Positions 1 through 7,084 of a stretch of DNA of 64,000 nucleotides are shown piece after piece; positions within the stretch are counted from its first letter, which is position 1; each line of letters starts with the position of its first letter. Made by a program: the position numbers and the translations under genes. The stretch is from Anastatus disparis (lineage: Eukaryota; Arthropoda; Insecta; Hymenoptera; Eupelmidae): assembly GCA_017163975.1 (NCBI GenBank), contig JAFFSR010000087.1, positions 496,001 through 560,000 on the forward strand. Reading direction: 5' to 3'. Under the pieces are notes generated by a model, which saw only the letters and a list, made by a program, of their open reading frames with translations, was not told where the DNA came from and did no database searches.

Positions 1-34
1 TACATTATCAATTTTTGTATTATTTTATAATATA

Positions 35-220
35 ATGATTGACAAGACAACCATCGTAAGCAGAGAATCTAATAAAAATAAGAGAGAATTCATCAAAATG
101 TTAAATATACACTACAATGATAGGACAATGAATAGGATACTGGATACGCAATTCCTTAAGAATTCGTATAAAGGGCTAGTAAATGAAATGAGAAGTAAAA
201 ATAAATTCAATTTTTCTTAA
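35..220 (+). pseudogene. C-terminal fragment of a Penelope-like polyprotein (GIY-YIG side)
   Basis: A 61-codon frame that begins near the window edge. Its middle part, with the pattern KREFIKMLNIH...NRILDTQFLKNSYKGLV, resembles the C-terminal tail of insect Penelope-like polyproteins, where a conserved [KR]R-x2-E/K-M-x-hydrophobic-I stretch and a D-T/S-D/Q-x-L-x2-[ST]Y motif follow the GIY-YIG endonuclease. The reverse transcriptase and the GIY-YIG core would lie upstream of the window. The ATG at 35 is probably not the real start. The product would act in target-primed retrotransposition in the nucleus, but this copy looks like a fragment. Confidence 0.5.
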
Positions 221-573
221 TTATTATTAAAACGGTTCTTGTTTTGTTGTTTGTTGTCGTTGAGATGTGTACTTTTATAAATTTGTTATTGTGTGAATTG
301 AATTTTCTTAGCCAATGTATTTTCCGTTTTCACACGTCATATGTTTGTGTTTGTTTTTCGACTATAAAAGCATTGTTCTCGACGTTCACATGTTTAGAAC
401 TAAATTTTTTTACTATTCGCTATGTAGTACTAACTACGAAATTCACAATTTTGACTTGCCATCGTCGGCATTTAATTTAATTTTAAGGTAACGCTATTTT
501 AACGACTTTTAATTTTTTAAATCATTATATAGAAAGTGTTTTGATTGTATGTGTTTTTGTTCTAGTTTTTTAG

Positions 574-612
574 CTTGATAAAGGGTGCATTTGAAGCTCC
601 CGAAACGTTGCT
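574..612 (+). ncRNA. Degenerate hammerhead-like motif of a Penelope-like element
   Basis: CTTGATAA (574-581) replaces the conserved CTGATGA. It is followed by a GGG...CCC stem II and then GAAACG. The order CUGAUGA / stem II / GAAA is that of hammerhead ribozymes carried by Penelope-like elements. With the first core box altered, self-cleavage is unlikely. The better preserved copy lies at 7001-7046 on the minus strand. Confidence 0.35.
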
Positions 613-651
613 TAATTTTAATAAACATTGCTCATCTTCCAAGGAATTGTG

Positions 652-1052
652 CACTGAAAAAAATTTTGCCTTTGGGGATGTCGATGACTTAAGGGATAAA
701 GACTTTTCAATAATTGTGTTAAATTGATTCGCTAGCGTCGGAGTCTCTTATTCAAAGGTATTGCAGAAATCGAGAATCTCGGCTCTCGGGGTCTCAGACG
801 CCGAGAGCCGAGTTAAGTTAGCTCGGCCGTGCGCTTGCGCTATTGCGAGGACTCATCGAATTCCATATTTACGAATTTCGAGTAAGATCAAGTTCAGTTT
901 CGTTTTGCATGTATTCGAGGATTCTTAGAGTTTATTTATACGCTTGTACGAATTGAAATAATACGAAATGTAGAGTTATGAAATGTTGTTTCTTTCATGA
1001 AATCAATAGACTCTAAATATCGAGATACCCAAAGACGAAATTTCTTTCAGTG
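652..1052. mobile_element. MITE with CACTGAAA terminal inverted repeats
   Basis: The left end (652 onward, CACTGAAAAAAATTTTGC then CTTTGGG) is matched as an imperfect inverted repeat by the right end (CCCAAAGACG then AAATTTCTTTCAGTG, ending at 1052). No ORF of note lies inside. The element is about 400 bp. Similar CACTGA termini bound elements at 20162-20767, 39540-39839, 48331-48651 and 49113-49401. The superfamily is not assigned; no clear target-site duplication was found. Confidence 0.6.
778..812. repeat. Perfect 12-bp inverted repeat (hairpin)
   Basis: CTCGGCTCTCGG (778-789) and CCGAGAGCCGAG (801-812) are perfect reverse complements with an 11-base loop. The GC-rich hairpin sits inside the AT-rich MITE at 652-1052. 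Confidence 0.8.
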
Positions 1053-1203
1053 TGGTTTTTTATTTATCAATTTCAAACGTAAGCGTTAACTTTTGAACCT
1101 TTATATTTCTTATTTTTAGACATATTTTTTTAATCCTAATCCCCGTCTTTTTTTCTATTCTTCTTCTCCTCCTTTTTTTATTATAGTTCTAAATAGGATT
1201 TTC

Positions 1204-1920
1204 TCAACCTGTTGGCATGAACTATCTTAGTTTATGATTATTTATTCCTATTTTAATGTTGCATTTATTATCAAAAACATCTGTGACCAGGTCCTTCATA
1301 TTGGTCAGCTAGTTCATGTTGTTCGCCTCCTTTTAATAGCCAAACGCTATTATCTCTAGGGATATATCTATAATTGTTATAAGTTACGTAGTTTTTATAA
1401 ATCTCATTGTTCCTTTTTGGTCAAATACTGCAGCCACCCTTGTTAATTTAATTATTGTAGCCTTAAGGTTTGCAAGTCTTGTGTCGTGCTTATGTCAAAT
1501 TTTTCTTCTTAGATTTTGTCATAGCATAATATCTCAAGACTTGTTAGTACGTCTTAAATATTCATATTTTAAATCGCCGAAATCATATTGATGATATTTA
1601 TTTTTGTCATATTCCTTCTTCTCTCGAGCATATTTGTTATAATAGTCGTCAGATTCGCATTCTTTACGTAGAAATTTTTCAATCTCTCTATTTAACGTTT
1701 TCAAGTTTACTACTTCTTGCTTGTTCTTTTGAAAAAACTAATATTCGTTTCTTATCTCGGACTTCTTGTGTATAATATTTTCTTTCTCTGTGTATAAGTC
1801 TGCTTCTTCTTTCCTCTCATGCGAATTATTTCTTTTTGCATTTAATTCGGTATTTTCCTATTTTTCTAGGATTTTACTCTTATCCTTCTCGTGAACAAGG
1901 TTTTCTTCATTACTACATAA
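1204..1920 (-). pseudogene. Decayed charged, coiled-coil-like ORF
   Basis: Read on the minus strand with codons ending at 1536 and in the same phase throughout, this stretch gives long open pieces separated by about seven stops, fewer than expected for such AT-rich DNA. The part at 1534-1920 is rich in Lys and Glu (for example NLKTLNREIEKFLRKECES) and suggests a coiled coil. The family is not recognised. No start codon or splice structure could be fixed. It may be a fragment of a transposon gene or an old host pseudogene. Confidence 0.3.
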
Positions 1921-1999
1921 CTAGCGTACAATACCTCGCTCCTAACGTCGCTCTAAATTTCTTCATACAATTAGAATTCGCAATGTAAAATGATGGTAA

Positions 2000-2313
2000 A
2001 TATAAATTTCCATAATTCAACTTTAAAGATTACAATCTACGGATGTTTAGACATTTTACCAATGGATTTTTATATCTAAAAAGTTGAATTGTAAGGTGGA
2101 GTGTACGTTTGGTCTAAACGTCTGTCTTTATCTTTTCGAGTAAGTTTCGTATCGAAAAATATAGAAAATTTTGAAGAACCATATAAATCTCAGAAATACC
2201 TTTAAGAAGTTAAAGTTTTAGAGTCTAATTATAGAGAATTACTTTGAAAAATAGAACTAAAAGATACTAGGGCTGTTATGTGTTGATACGAATAAGGAAT
2301 AATTATATATTCA
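2000..2313. other. AT-rich intergenic stretch, nothing recognised
   Basis: No open frame of note, no terminal repeats and no tandem repeats were seen. It contains scattered homopurine and homopyrimidine runs only. Confidence 0.6.
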
Positions 2314-2551
2314 ATTCATAGTCGTGTCTTGAGCATTAAGTATGACTTAAAACTTAAATATCGTCACTTTAGTAACAGTTGTTACTTCAATTGAGTGTTG
2401 CATCTTCACCGATGAGTATCTTATCTGTTTGATTTTGTTTCATAGCAGTTATAACCTTTTCATGTAGCACTCAATTGAAGTAACAGCTGATACTCAAGTA
2501 ACAATACTTAAGTGTTAAGTCGTACTTAATACTCAAGACACGACTATGAAT
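2314..2551. mobile_element. MITE with long imperfect terminal inverted repeats
   Basis: The left end ATTCATAGTCGTGTCTTGAG (from 2314) is inverted at the right end as CTCAAGACACGACTATGAAT (ending 2551). Complementarity runs inward for about 90 bases on each side (CACTCAATTGAAGTAACAGC and its inverse). It is non-coding. A one-armed relative lies at about 24988-25083. Confidence 0.75.
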
Positions 2552-2723
2552 TCGGGCCTTAGTGTATACAGGTATAGAATTGATGCACGTTATACAATTG
2601 ATTTCTGATTATTTAGCGTGTAACTGACTTGAGCTTTTAAGAGACCGCTTAGATACATTTTAAGCCTATTTGAAAAAATTATACATTTATATGCTTATAA
2701 TATTGTTACGCGTAAAGTAAAAC

Positions 2724-2972
2724 ATGTTAAAACGATCGCGCACACCAAGTTTGGAGGAAGTTGAGACGAAAAAATTAAAAATGTCAACTACAACTTATCA
2801 AGAAATAGAAAAGATGATATCAAAGTAAGTTTAAAAGAATTTTTAAGAAAGTAAGTTTAAGTTTAAGAAAAATTGATAGGGTAAGTGTGCTAGTTACCGT
2901 GGGTTTAACGTAACCTCTTACAGATTTGATCAAATTAAACAGATTTTTCTATTAATGCTCTATAACTATTGA
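2724..2972 (+). CDS. Candidate two-exon micro-gene, unknown product
   Basis: ATG at 2724 opens 33 codons containing KRSRTPSLEEVETKKLK, which looks like a basic nuclear-localisation segment. A consensus donor GTAAGT follows at 2825. A pyrimidine-rich acceptor (ACCTCTTACAG) ends at 2923. Joining there keeps the frame and adds 15 residues before TGA at 2970-2972, giving a protein of about 49 residues. It lies 0.7 kb from the histone-3'-end gene unit but carries no stem-loop, so no functional link is claimed. The family is not recognised, and it may be a chance combination of an ORF with splice-like sites. Confidence 0.2.
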
Positions 2973-3199
2973 TATCAGTTATAAACGTTGAAGCATCTTT
3001 TATTTAATAAGCATAATTGATTAATTATGTATAGAAAAATATTTGAAATATTATTAAAAATATAAGAATTGAGTGTTGCTCAATTTTCAGATTTCTATAT
3101 ACCGTGTGTCAGTTTCCGCGTCCCCAACTAAATGCGTTTTGTCAGTAAGCAAGCCCTCGACCAAATATCGAGCGTCGAATAAGTAGATAAGCTATGGGG

Positions 3200-3444
3200 T
3201 TTCTGGCTCACTGCATTTCTGGTTCACTGCATTTCTGGCTCACTGCATTTCTAGCTCACTACATTTCTAGCTCACTACATTTCTAACTCAGTGACTTTGA
3301 GAGTCAGGTGAGTTAGAAATGCAGGTGAGTCAGAAATGTCGTGAGCCAGAAATGCAGGTGAGCCAGAATGTCGTGAGCCAGAAATGTCGTGAGCCAGAAA
3401 TGTCGTGAGCCAGAAATGTCGTGAGCCAGAAATGTCGTGAGCCA
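3200..3444. repeat. Palindromic 16-bp minisatellite
   Basis: About six units of TTTCTGGCTCACTGCA-type repeats (3200-3296) are followed, after a short centre near 3297-3310, by about eight units of the reverse-complementary type (GTGAGCCAGAAATGTC). The whole block can fold into one long hairpin. Individual units differ by one or two bases. No ORF crosses it. Confidence 0.85.
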
Positions 3445-3658
3445 AGAACCTCATAGCGAGAAGGCGAGCTGCCGGCGGCCGGCTGCGGGCTGTCGCATTT
3501 TTTTTTAATTCAAACTGATTGAGCTTAAATTTAAAAAAATCCTGTAAATTAAAATAATTATTTATAATTAATTATATTATTATATAATATTATTTTATTA
3601 TATATTTTGTTTTTATTTATTTAACGAAGTAAATCGTTCCAACGTTTAAAAAATTTAT

Positions 3659-3776
3659 GGCCCTGAAAAGAGCCGATTGTTTTTTACCATTGTGGCCCTG
3701 AAAAGGGCCGATTGTTTTTACCATTGTGGCCCTGAAAAGGACCGATTATATTACCATTGTAGCCCTGAAAAGAGCT
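3659..3776 (-). terminator. Four tandem histone-type 3' stem-loops
   Basis: On the minus strand four 16-base hairpins lie at 3761-3776, 3728-3743, 3694-3709 and 3659-3674, spaced 33-35 bases. The outermost reads GGCTCTTTTCAGGGCC. Each has a 6-bp stem and a TTTC loop, matching the replication-dependent histone mRNA stem-loop (GGYYYTTTTCARRRCC). The units share ATGGTAAAAACAATC-like spacers. They lie just 3' of the minus-strand ORF 3797-4213. In histone genes this hairpin is bound by SLBP and directs U7-guided cleavage; a U7-complementary purine element was not securely seen. Confidence 0.8.
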
Positions 3777-3796
3777 GATTTTATTATTAAGAGTTT

Positions 3797-4213
3797 TTAA
3801 ACTGTATAATTTAATTTACGCCTAATATTTTTTAAGCGTTTTCGTCTTTGGTCTTCTTCTTCCTCTTCTAATTTCCTTTTAGGCGTTGATCGCAATACTT
3901 CTTTGATGATCTCAGGTGATGATGATGAAGGCTCGATGTTCTTCACCGGTGAAAAATCTGGAGAAGGTATAGATGTGTCTTCTATCTCCTCTTCTTCTTC
4001 CTTCATCTCTTCGTATCGACGTAAAGCCGGATTATATAATAAAATCGGTGATAGCGATGGTATCTCAAGACTTGGGGGTGGTGACGAAGATTTGACCGGT
4101 GTGGAAACTACAGGCGTTCTTGGTCGACGTAGAGGTGGTAGCGGCAGGAATTTCTCATCTATGATTAACGGTTCCAATGTTTCCCATTGAATGTTCTCAT
4201 CTCCAAAGTCCAT
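3797..4213 (-). CDS. Acidic Ser/Pro-rich protein with histone-type mRNA 3' end
   Basis: The frame of 138 residues starts at ATG 4213 (MDFGDENIQWETLEP). It has a Pro/Ser-rich centre with several SP and TP sites (SSPPPSLEIPSLSP), an acidic run (EEMKEEEEEIED), and a strongly basic C-terminus (RRKRLKNIRRKL) that looks like a bipartite nuclear signal. No histone fold or other known domain is seen. The frame stays open about 33 codons further upstream, while the first ATG after the TATA box is one base out of phase (see 4246-4314). The stop is followed within 20 bases by the first of four histone-type stem-loops. The gene is transcribed divergently from 4570-4827. A minus-strand relative with the same layout lies at 6235-6636. 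It is probably a nuclear protein made in S phase, by inference from the 3' end only. Confidence 0.7.
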   Translation of the reverse strand: MDFGDENIQWETLEPLIIDEKFLPLPPLRRPRTPVVSTPVKSSSPPPSLEIPSLSPILLYNPALRRYEEMKEEEEEIEDTSIPSPDFSPVKNIEPSSSSPEIIKEVLRSTPKRKLEEEEEDQRRKRLKNIRRKLNYTV

Positions 4214-4569
4214 GTTTGGAAAATCCAAGTTTTCAATCTCTTCAATTAAAAGCAAGAATGCAAAAGTCCTTGGACTGAAGATTTCCAATTCTTTGATTTC
4301 TTCTGGATTTCCATGTTAAATTGCCAAGTCGAAAGAACGAATGAAATAACAGAGACTAAACGCTCTATTTTATACACACAGCGCGAGACAAGTCACGAAG
4401 AGTGGGGATGTTACGAAATCAACGTAATACAAGTTGCTAAGAGGGGGTGAAACATAACGACGCGCCATTGGTGCGGAGCAGCTTGGTCGCGCGATATGAT
4501 TGGTGCGCCACAGCTGTGTGAAAGACTATAAGTAGACGGTTTCTTTTTTCACTGCTTCATTAAGGCATT
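4214..4569. promoter_or_regulatory. Divergent promoter between two stem-loop genes
   Basis: A minus-strand TATA box (TATAAAATAG, 4365-4374) lies about 50 bases upstream of the first minus-strand ATG. A plus-strand TATA box (TATAAG, 4527-4532) lies about 40 bases before the ATG at 4570, so the plus leader is very short. Two ATTGG (inverted CCAAT) elements, both continuing as ATTGGTGCG, lie at 4467 and 4499. Divergent TATA/CCAAT promoters between two short intronless genes are typical of H2A/H2B and H3/H4 pairs. The same ATTGGTGCGG motif recurs in the promoter of the second unit (minus strand, about 6702-6711). Confidence 0.6.
4246..4314 (-). other. Upstream ORF, out of frame with the downstream gene
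   Basis: The first ATG downstream of the minus TATA box opens 22 codons and stops at 4246-4248, 33 bases before the main ATG at 4213. The main frame is open through this whole stretch, so a single-base indel just after this ATG would add about 33 residues to the acidic protein. It is therefore either a regulatory uORF or a recent frameshift or assembly error. Confidence 0.4.
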
Positions 4570-4827
4570 ATGGATGCTAGCCAGCAACAGCTTCGCAAGA
4601 AGAAGAAGAATCGGCGCAGCACGAAGGAAATTAAGAGATATAATGCCATCCGGAGAGCTGTTGCCGAACTGAAGGTTCAACGTTCAGTAACTGGTTTACC
4701 ATCTCCTCCTGTTGAGGTCTCTCAAGCTGATATCCAGAAACCTAAACTGGATATCAACTTGAGAGATCCAAGAGTGCAGGCAGAAATGGATCGAGCTGTC
4801 GAAGAGTTGCTTGAGGAAACAAAATAA
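4570..4827 (+). CDS. Small basic protein with histone-type mRNA 3' end
   Basis: The frame has 85 residues and no intron. The N-terminal third is very basic (LRKKKKNRRSTKEIKRYNAI), suggesting nucleic-acid binding and nuclear entry. It is followed by RRAVAELKVQR, a short Pro-rich linker (GLPSPPVEVS), and an acidic amphipathic C-terminus (QAEMDRAVEELLEETK). The start is set by the TATA box 40 bases upstream. The stop at 4825-4827 is 12 bases before a canonical histone stem-loop. It is not a histone, as the length and sequence do not fit any core or linker histone. Together with the divergent acidic partner it could form a small nuclear basic/acidic pair. No homologue is recognised. Confidence 0.75.
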   Translation: MDASQQQLRKKKKNRRSTKEIKRYNAIRRAVAELKVQRSVTGLPSPPVEVSQADIQKPKLDINLRDPRVQAEMDRAVEELLEETK

Positions 4828-4839
4828 TTTTTAAAAATC

Positions 4840-4855
4840 GGCCCTTTTCAGGGCC
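4840..4855 (+). terminator. Canonical histone mRNA 3' stem-loop
   Basis: GGCCCTTTTCAGGGCC forms a perfect 6-bp stem with a TTTC loop, preceded by AAAAATC and followed by ACCAA, all matching the metazoan replication-dependent histone consensus. No AATAAA is needed in this class. Confidence 0.9.
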
Positions 4856-4860
4856 ACCAA

Positions 4861-5190
4861 TTATTTCAAACGTATGAACAAACAATTTCTTTTTTGTTTT
4901 CAACATAGCTATTTTTTTTTTTTTTTTTACATAATTATAATAATATAGTTGTACAAAAAATTTTATTATAGGTTAGTACTCTTGTGCATGTACAGTTGAT
5001 CACGATTCAACTTTTTGACCTATTCATAGATTGCTTATGAAAAATGTTTTAAAACAGGGTCGCCATGCATCAGTTGAGCTGATAGACATACTAAAAAAGC
5101 TGAATATTTTTCATATAATTTAACCATAGCAAAAAAAATATGTCCAAGTGTAAATTACTTGTTTTTTCCTCAAAAAGCTGATTTTGTGAG
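4861..5190. other. AT-rich spacer
   Basis: Poly-T and poly-A runs lie around 4910-4930. No ORF, hairpin or promoter was identified before the tandem repeat starts. Confidence 0.6.
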
Positions 5191-6130
5191 AACTTTTTTT
5201 TCTAAAATTTTAAAGTATTCTAGCTATGGTTATAACAAATATTTTCCATCAATCTACTAGTTGAAACTAACTTTGAATAAGAATTTCAAAGCTATAAGGC
5301 TTTTAGATCAAAAGATATGGAATAAACTTTAAAATTTTGTCGACAAAGGTCATTTTTTCGAATAATGAGTTTTGAAGTTTATAAATAACTTTAATAAGCT
5401 TAAATCATGTTTTCCAAAGTATATTTTCATTTAATTTAATTTAAATATCAAATTAATTATTAGAACAAATGACTAAATATGAATTAACTTTTATTTTTTC
5501 TAAAAACTCTTTTCAGTGGCAACTTTTTTTTTGTAAAATTTTAAAGTATTTTAGCTATGGTTACAACAAATATTTTCCATTAATCTACTAGTTGAAACTA
5601 ACTTTGAATAAGAATTTCAAAGCTATAAAGCTTTTAAATCAAAAGATATGGAATAAACTTTAAAATTTTGTCGACAAAGGTCATTTTTTCGAATAATGAG
5701 TTTTGAAGCTTATAAATAACTTTAATAAGCTTAAATCATGTTTTTCAAAGTATATTTTCATTTAATTTAATTTAAATATCAAATTAATCATTAGAACAAA
5801 TGACTAAATATGAATTAACTTTTATTTTTTCTAAAAACTCTTTTCAGTGGCAACTTTTTTTTTCCTAAAATTTTAAAGTATTCTAGCTGTGGTTACAACA
5901 AATATTTTCCATTAACCTACTAGTTCAAACTAACTTTGAATAAGAATTTCAAAGCTATAAGGCTTTTAGATCAAAAGATATGGAATAATCTTTAAAATGT
6001 CAACTACTCTAGAATTTTTTTTTCAGATAATGAGTTTGTAAGCTTACGAATATCTTTAAGAAGCTTAAACCATGTTTCTAAAGTATTTTTTATTTAATAT
6101 TTTATATAACAATAATTATATATATGTATA
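5191..6130. repeat. Three tandem copies of a 331-bp repeat
   Basis: Copies begin at about 5191, 5521 and 5852 with AAC followed by a long T run and TAAAATTTTAAAGTATT. The landmark TAGCTATGGTTA recurs at the same spacing. The first two copies are nearly identical; the third diverges and fades out near 6130. Each of the first two copies ends with CTCTTTTCAGTGGC, which resembles the 3' half of the histone stem-loop without its 5' arm. It is non-coding and lies between the two stem-loop gene units. Confidence 0.85.
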
Positions 6131-6198
6131 TATACTCTCAAAGATTACTTTAAAATTTCAGAAAACGAATAAATCGTTCCAACGTTTAAAAAATTGGT

Positions 6199-6214
6199 GG
6201 CCCTGAAAAGTGCC
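6199..6214 (-). terminator. Histone-type stem-loop with one stem mismatch
   Basis: On the minus strand it reads GGCACTTTTCAGGGCC. The loop and five of six stem pairs are conserved; the fourth pair is A/G. The DNA just beyond (AAATCGTTCCAACGTTTAAA on plus, near 6171-6190) is the same as beyond the stem-loops at 3659, showing that the two units share a 3' flank by duplication. Confidence 0.7.
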
Positions 6215-6234
6215 GATTAAAATCATTTGTGTGT

Positions 6235-6636
6235 TCAAAACGTTAGCCGTCTTCTGCTCCTTGGCGGCTCAACATCTTCATCATCACTATCATCAAGATT
6301 GATGATTTCAACTAATATTTTCACATCAGCAACCGGCTGTTGAACTACAGGTGATTGAGTAATATCAATCACCTCTAATTCAACTGCTGGTTGTTGAATA
6401 GGCGAAGCTGGACTTTCCGGGTCTGGCAGTGGCTCCGGATCGAGTGACTCTGGAGAGTCTGGCAAAGACTCTTCTTCCAAAGGCTCGGGCGACCCGGGTG
6501 ACCACTCCAGCAGCGGCAGATCAATCTCCGATGATGATGATGATGATGATGGACTTGGCGGAATAAACGCCAAGCCCAGCACGTCCAAATGCACAAAAAG
6601 TGGCAGCGCTTCGTTCTTCATGGTTAAAATACGCAT
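6235..6636 (-). CDS. Acidic Ser/Pro-rich protein, second stem-loop gene
   Basis: The start is placed at ATG 6636 (MRILTMKNEALPLF) because a TATA-like box (about 6677-6683) and two CCAAT boxes (6707-6711, 6731-6735) lie upstream; the longer frame to 6780 would have to read through that promoter. The product is about 133 residues. It has a hydrophobic N-terminal stretch, a Ser run (PPSPSSSSSSS), an acidic Pro-rich middle with repeated PLPDPES-like motifs, a hydrophobic IDIT/EIINLDDSDDED segment (the last resembling an acidic SUMO-interaction motif), and a basic tail RSRRRLTF. The basic tail and composition parallel the protein at 3797-4213, and both end 20-25 bases before a histone-type stem-loop. 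An earlier ATG at 6643 is out of frame. Confidence 0.6.
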   Translation of the reverse strand: MRILTMKNEALPLFVHLDVLGLAFIPPSPSSSSSSSEIDLPLLEWSPGSPEPLEEESLPDSPESLDPEPLPDPESPASPIQQPAVELEVIDITQSPVVQQPVADVKILVEIINLDDSDDEDVEPPRSRRRLTF

Positions 6637-6837
6637 AACGCATGAAAAATGATTTCGATCGCGACAGTGTGCCTCTTTGTATACGAACGTGCGAAGCGAC
6701 GCCGCACCAATCAAACGAAGCCGCGTCTGACCAATCAGCGTCGAGTACGAATGAAGCAGTGGGAGATAGAGATGCGACATAGACTACAGTGCGCGCAACA
6801 GTTGAGGCCTCAGTAGCAGCCAGTATCTTGCGGAGAC
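6637..6837. promoter_or_regulatory. Second divergent promoter region
   Basis: Seen on the minus strand it holds ATTGGTGCGGCG (about 6700-6711), a further ATTGG (6731-6735) and GTATACAAAG (about 6676-6685) as a TATA-like box. The ATTGGTGCGG motif is shared with the promoter at 4214-4569. No clear TATA box was found for the plus direction. Confidence 0.45.
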
Positions 6838-6903
6838 ATGTCGTACCACGAGAGTAAACCAGCCCATGCAGTAACCAGACAACAGCAACTATTTCAAAAT
6901 TAA
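6838..6903 (+). CDS. 21-codon ORF ending at a stem-loop
   Basis: ATG at 6838 opens 21 codons rich in Gln (TRQQQLFQN at the end) and stops at 6901-6903, two bases before a stem-loop. It occupies the position of the basic gene 4570-4827 in the first unit but shows no clear similarity to it. It may be a truncated remnant of that gene. In-frame TAG just upstream excludes a longer N-terminus without splicing. Confidence 0.3.
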   Translation: MSYHESKPAHAVTRQQQLFQN

Positions 6904-6905
6904 TC

Positions 6906-6920
6906 GGCTCTTGAAGAGCC
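6906..6920 (+). terminator. Histone-like stem-loop with a 3-base loop
   Basis: GGCTCTTGAAGAGCC gives a perfect 6-bp stem but a loop of three bases (TGA) instead of four. The flanks AATTAATC and AACAAAC resemble those of the canonical copy at 4840. It is probably a mutated histone-type stem-loop. Confidence 0.5.
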
Positions 6921-7000
6921 AACAAACTATTCTTTTCAATAAATAAACCTCAACAACTTTGGAATATTTAGCAAGATCTTTTATTATGAATATTTTTTTT

Positions 7001-7046
7001 AAACGTCGGGTGACGTTTCGGACACTTGGATTGTATTCTTCATCAG
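7001..7046 (-). ncRNA. Hammerhead ribozyme-like motif
   Basis: On the minus strand: CTGATGA (7046-7040), an imperfect stem II closed by GTGTCC around an AATCCAA loop, then GAAA, then a stem III of CGTC/GACG with loop ACCC, then TTT. All conserved core boxes (CTGATGA, GAAA, NTH) are present in order. Stem I pairing is weak and was not resolved. Such motifs are a known part of Penelope-like elements; the rest of that element appears to be lost or displaced by the element at 7085. Confidence 0.6.
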
Positions 7047-7084
7047 ACTATAAATAAAGAATATTAATATAGAAAACATTGGAA

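Larger units (their letters stand above)
1..651 (+). mobile_element. Penelope-like element, 3' remnant
   Basis: The stretch holds a short C-terminal coding fragment (35-220) followed by about 400 bases of AT-rich non-coding DNA and, at 574-612, a degenerate hammerhead-like motif ending in CCCGAAACG. That order (C-terminus of the polyprotein, 3' tail, hammerhead-type motif) is known for Penelope-like retroelements. The element is cut at the window edge and its right limit is set by the CACTGAAA element starting at 652. Assignment rests on motif reading only. Confidence 0.5.

Noticed and set aside
3903..4190. Plus-strand ORF with Ser/Gly-rich product
   Set aside because: It is the antisense of the acidic gene at 3797-4213, which has the promoter, the stop position and the stem-loops in its favour.
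3797..4827. Annotating the divergent genes as H2A/H2B or other histones
   Set aside because: Promoter layout and 3' ends fit, but neither protein has a histone fold or any histone motif.
6637..6780. N-terminal extension of the second acidic gene to ATG 6780
   Set aside because: The segment carries CCAAT and TATA-like boxes and is read as promoter; the in-frame ATG at 6636 fits better.
6521..6925. Minus-strand ORF with an Ile run
   Set aside because: It is an alternative frame of the acidic gene's Ser-coding TCATCA run; its upstream part lacks support.
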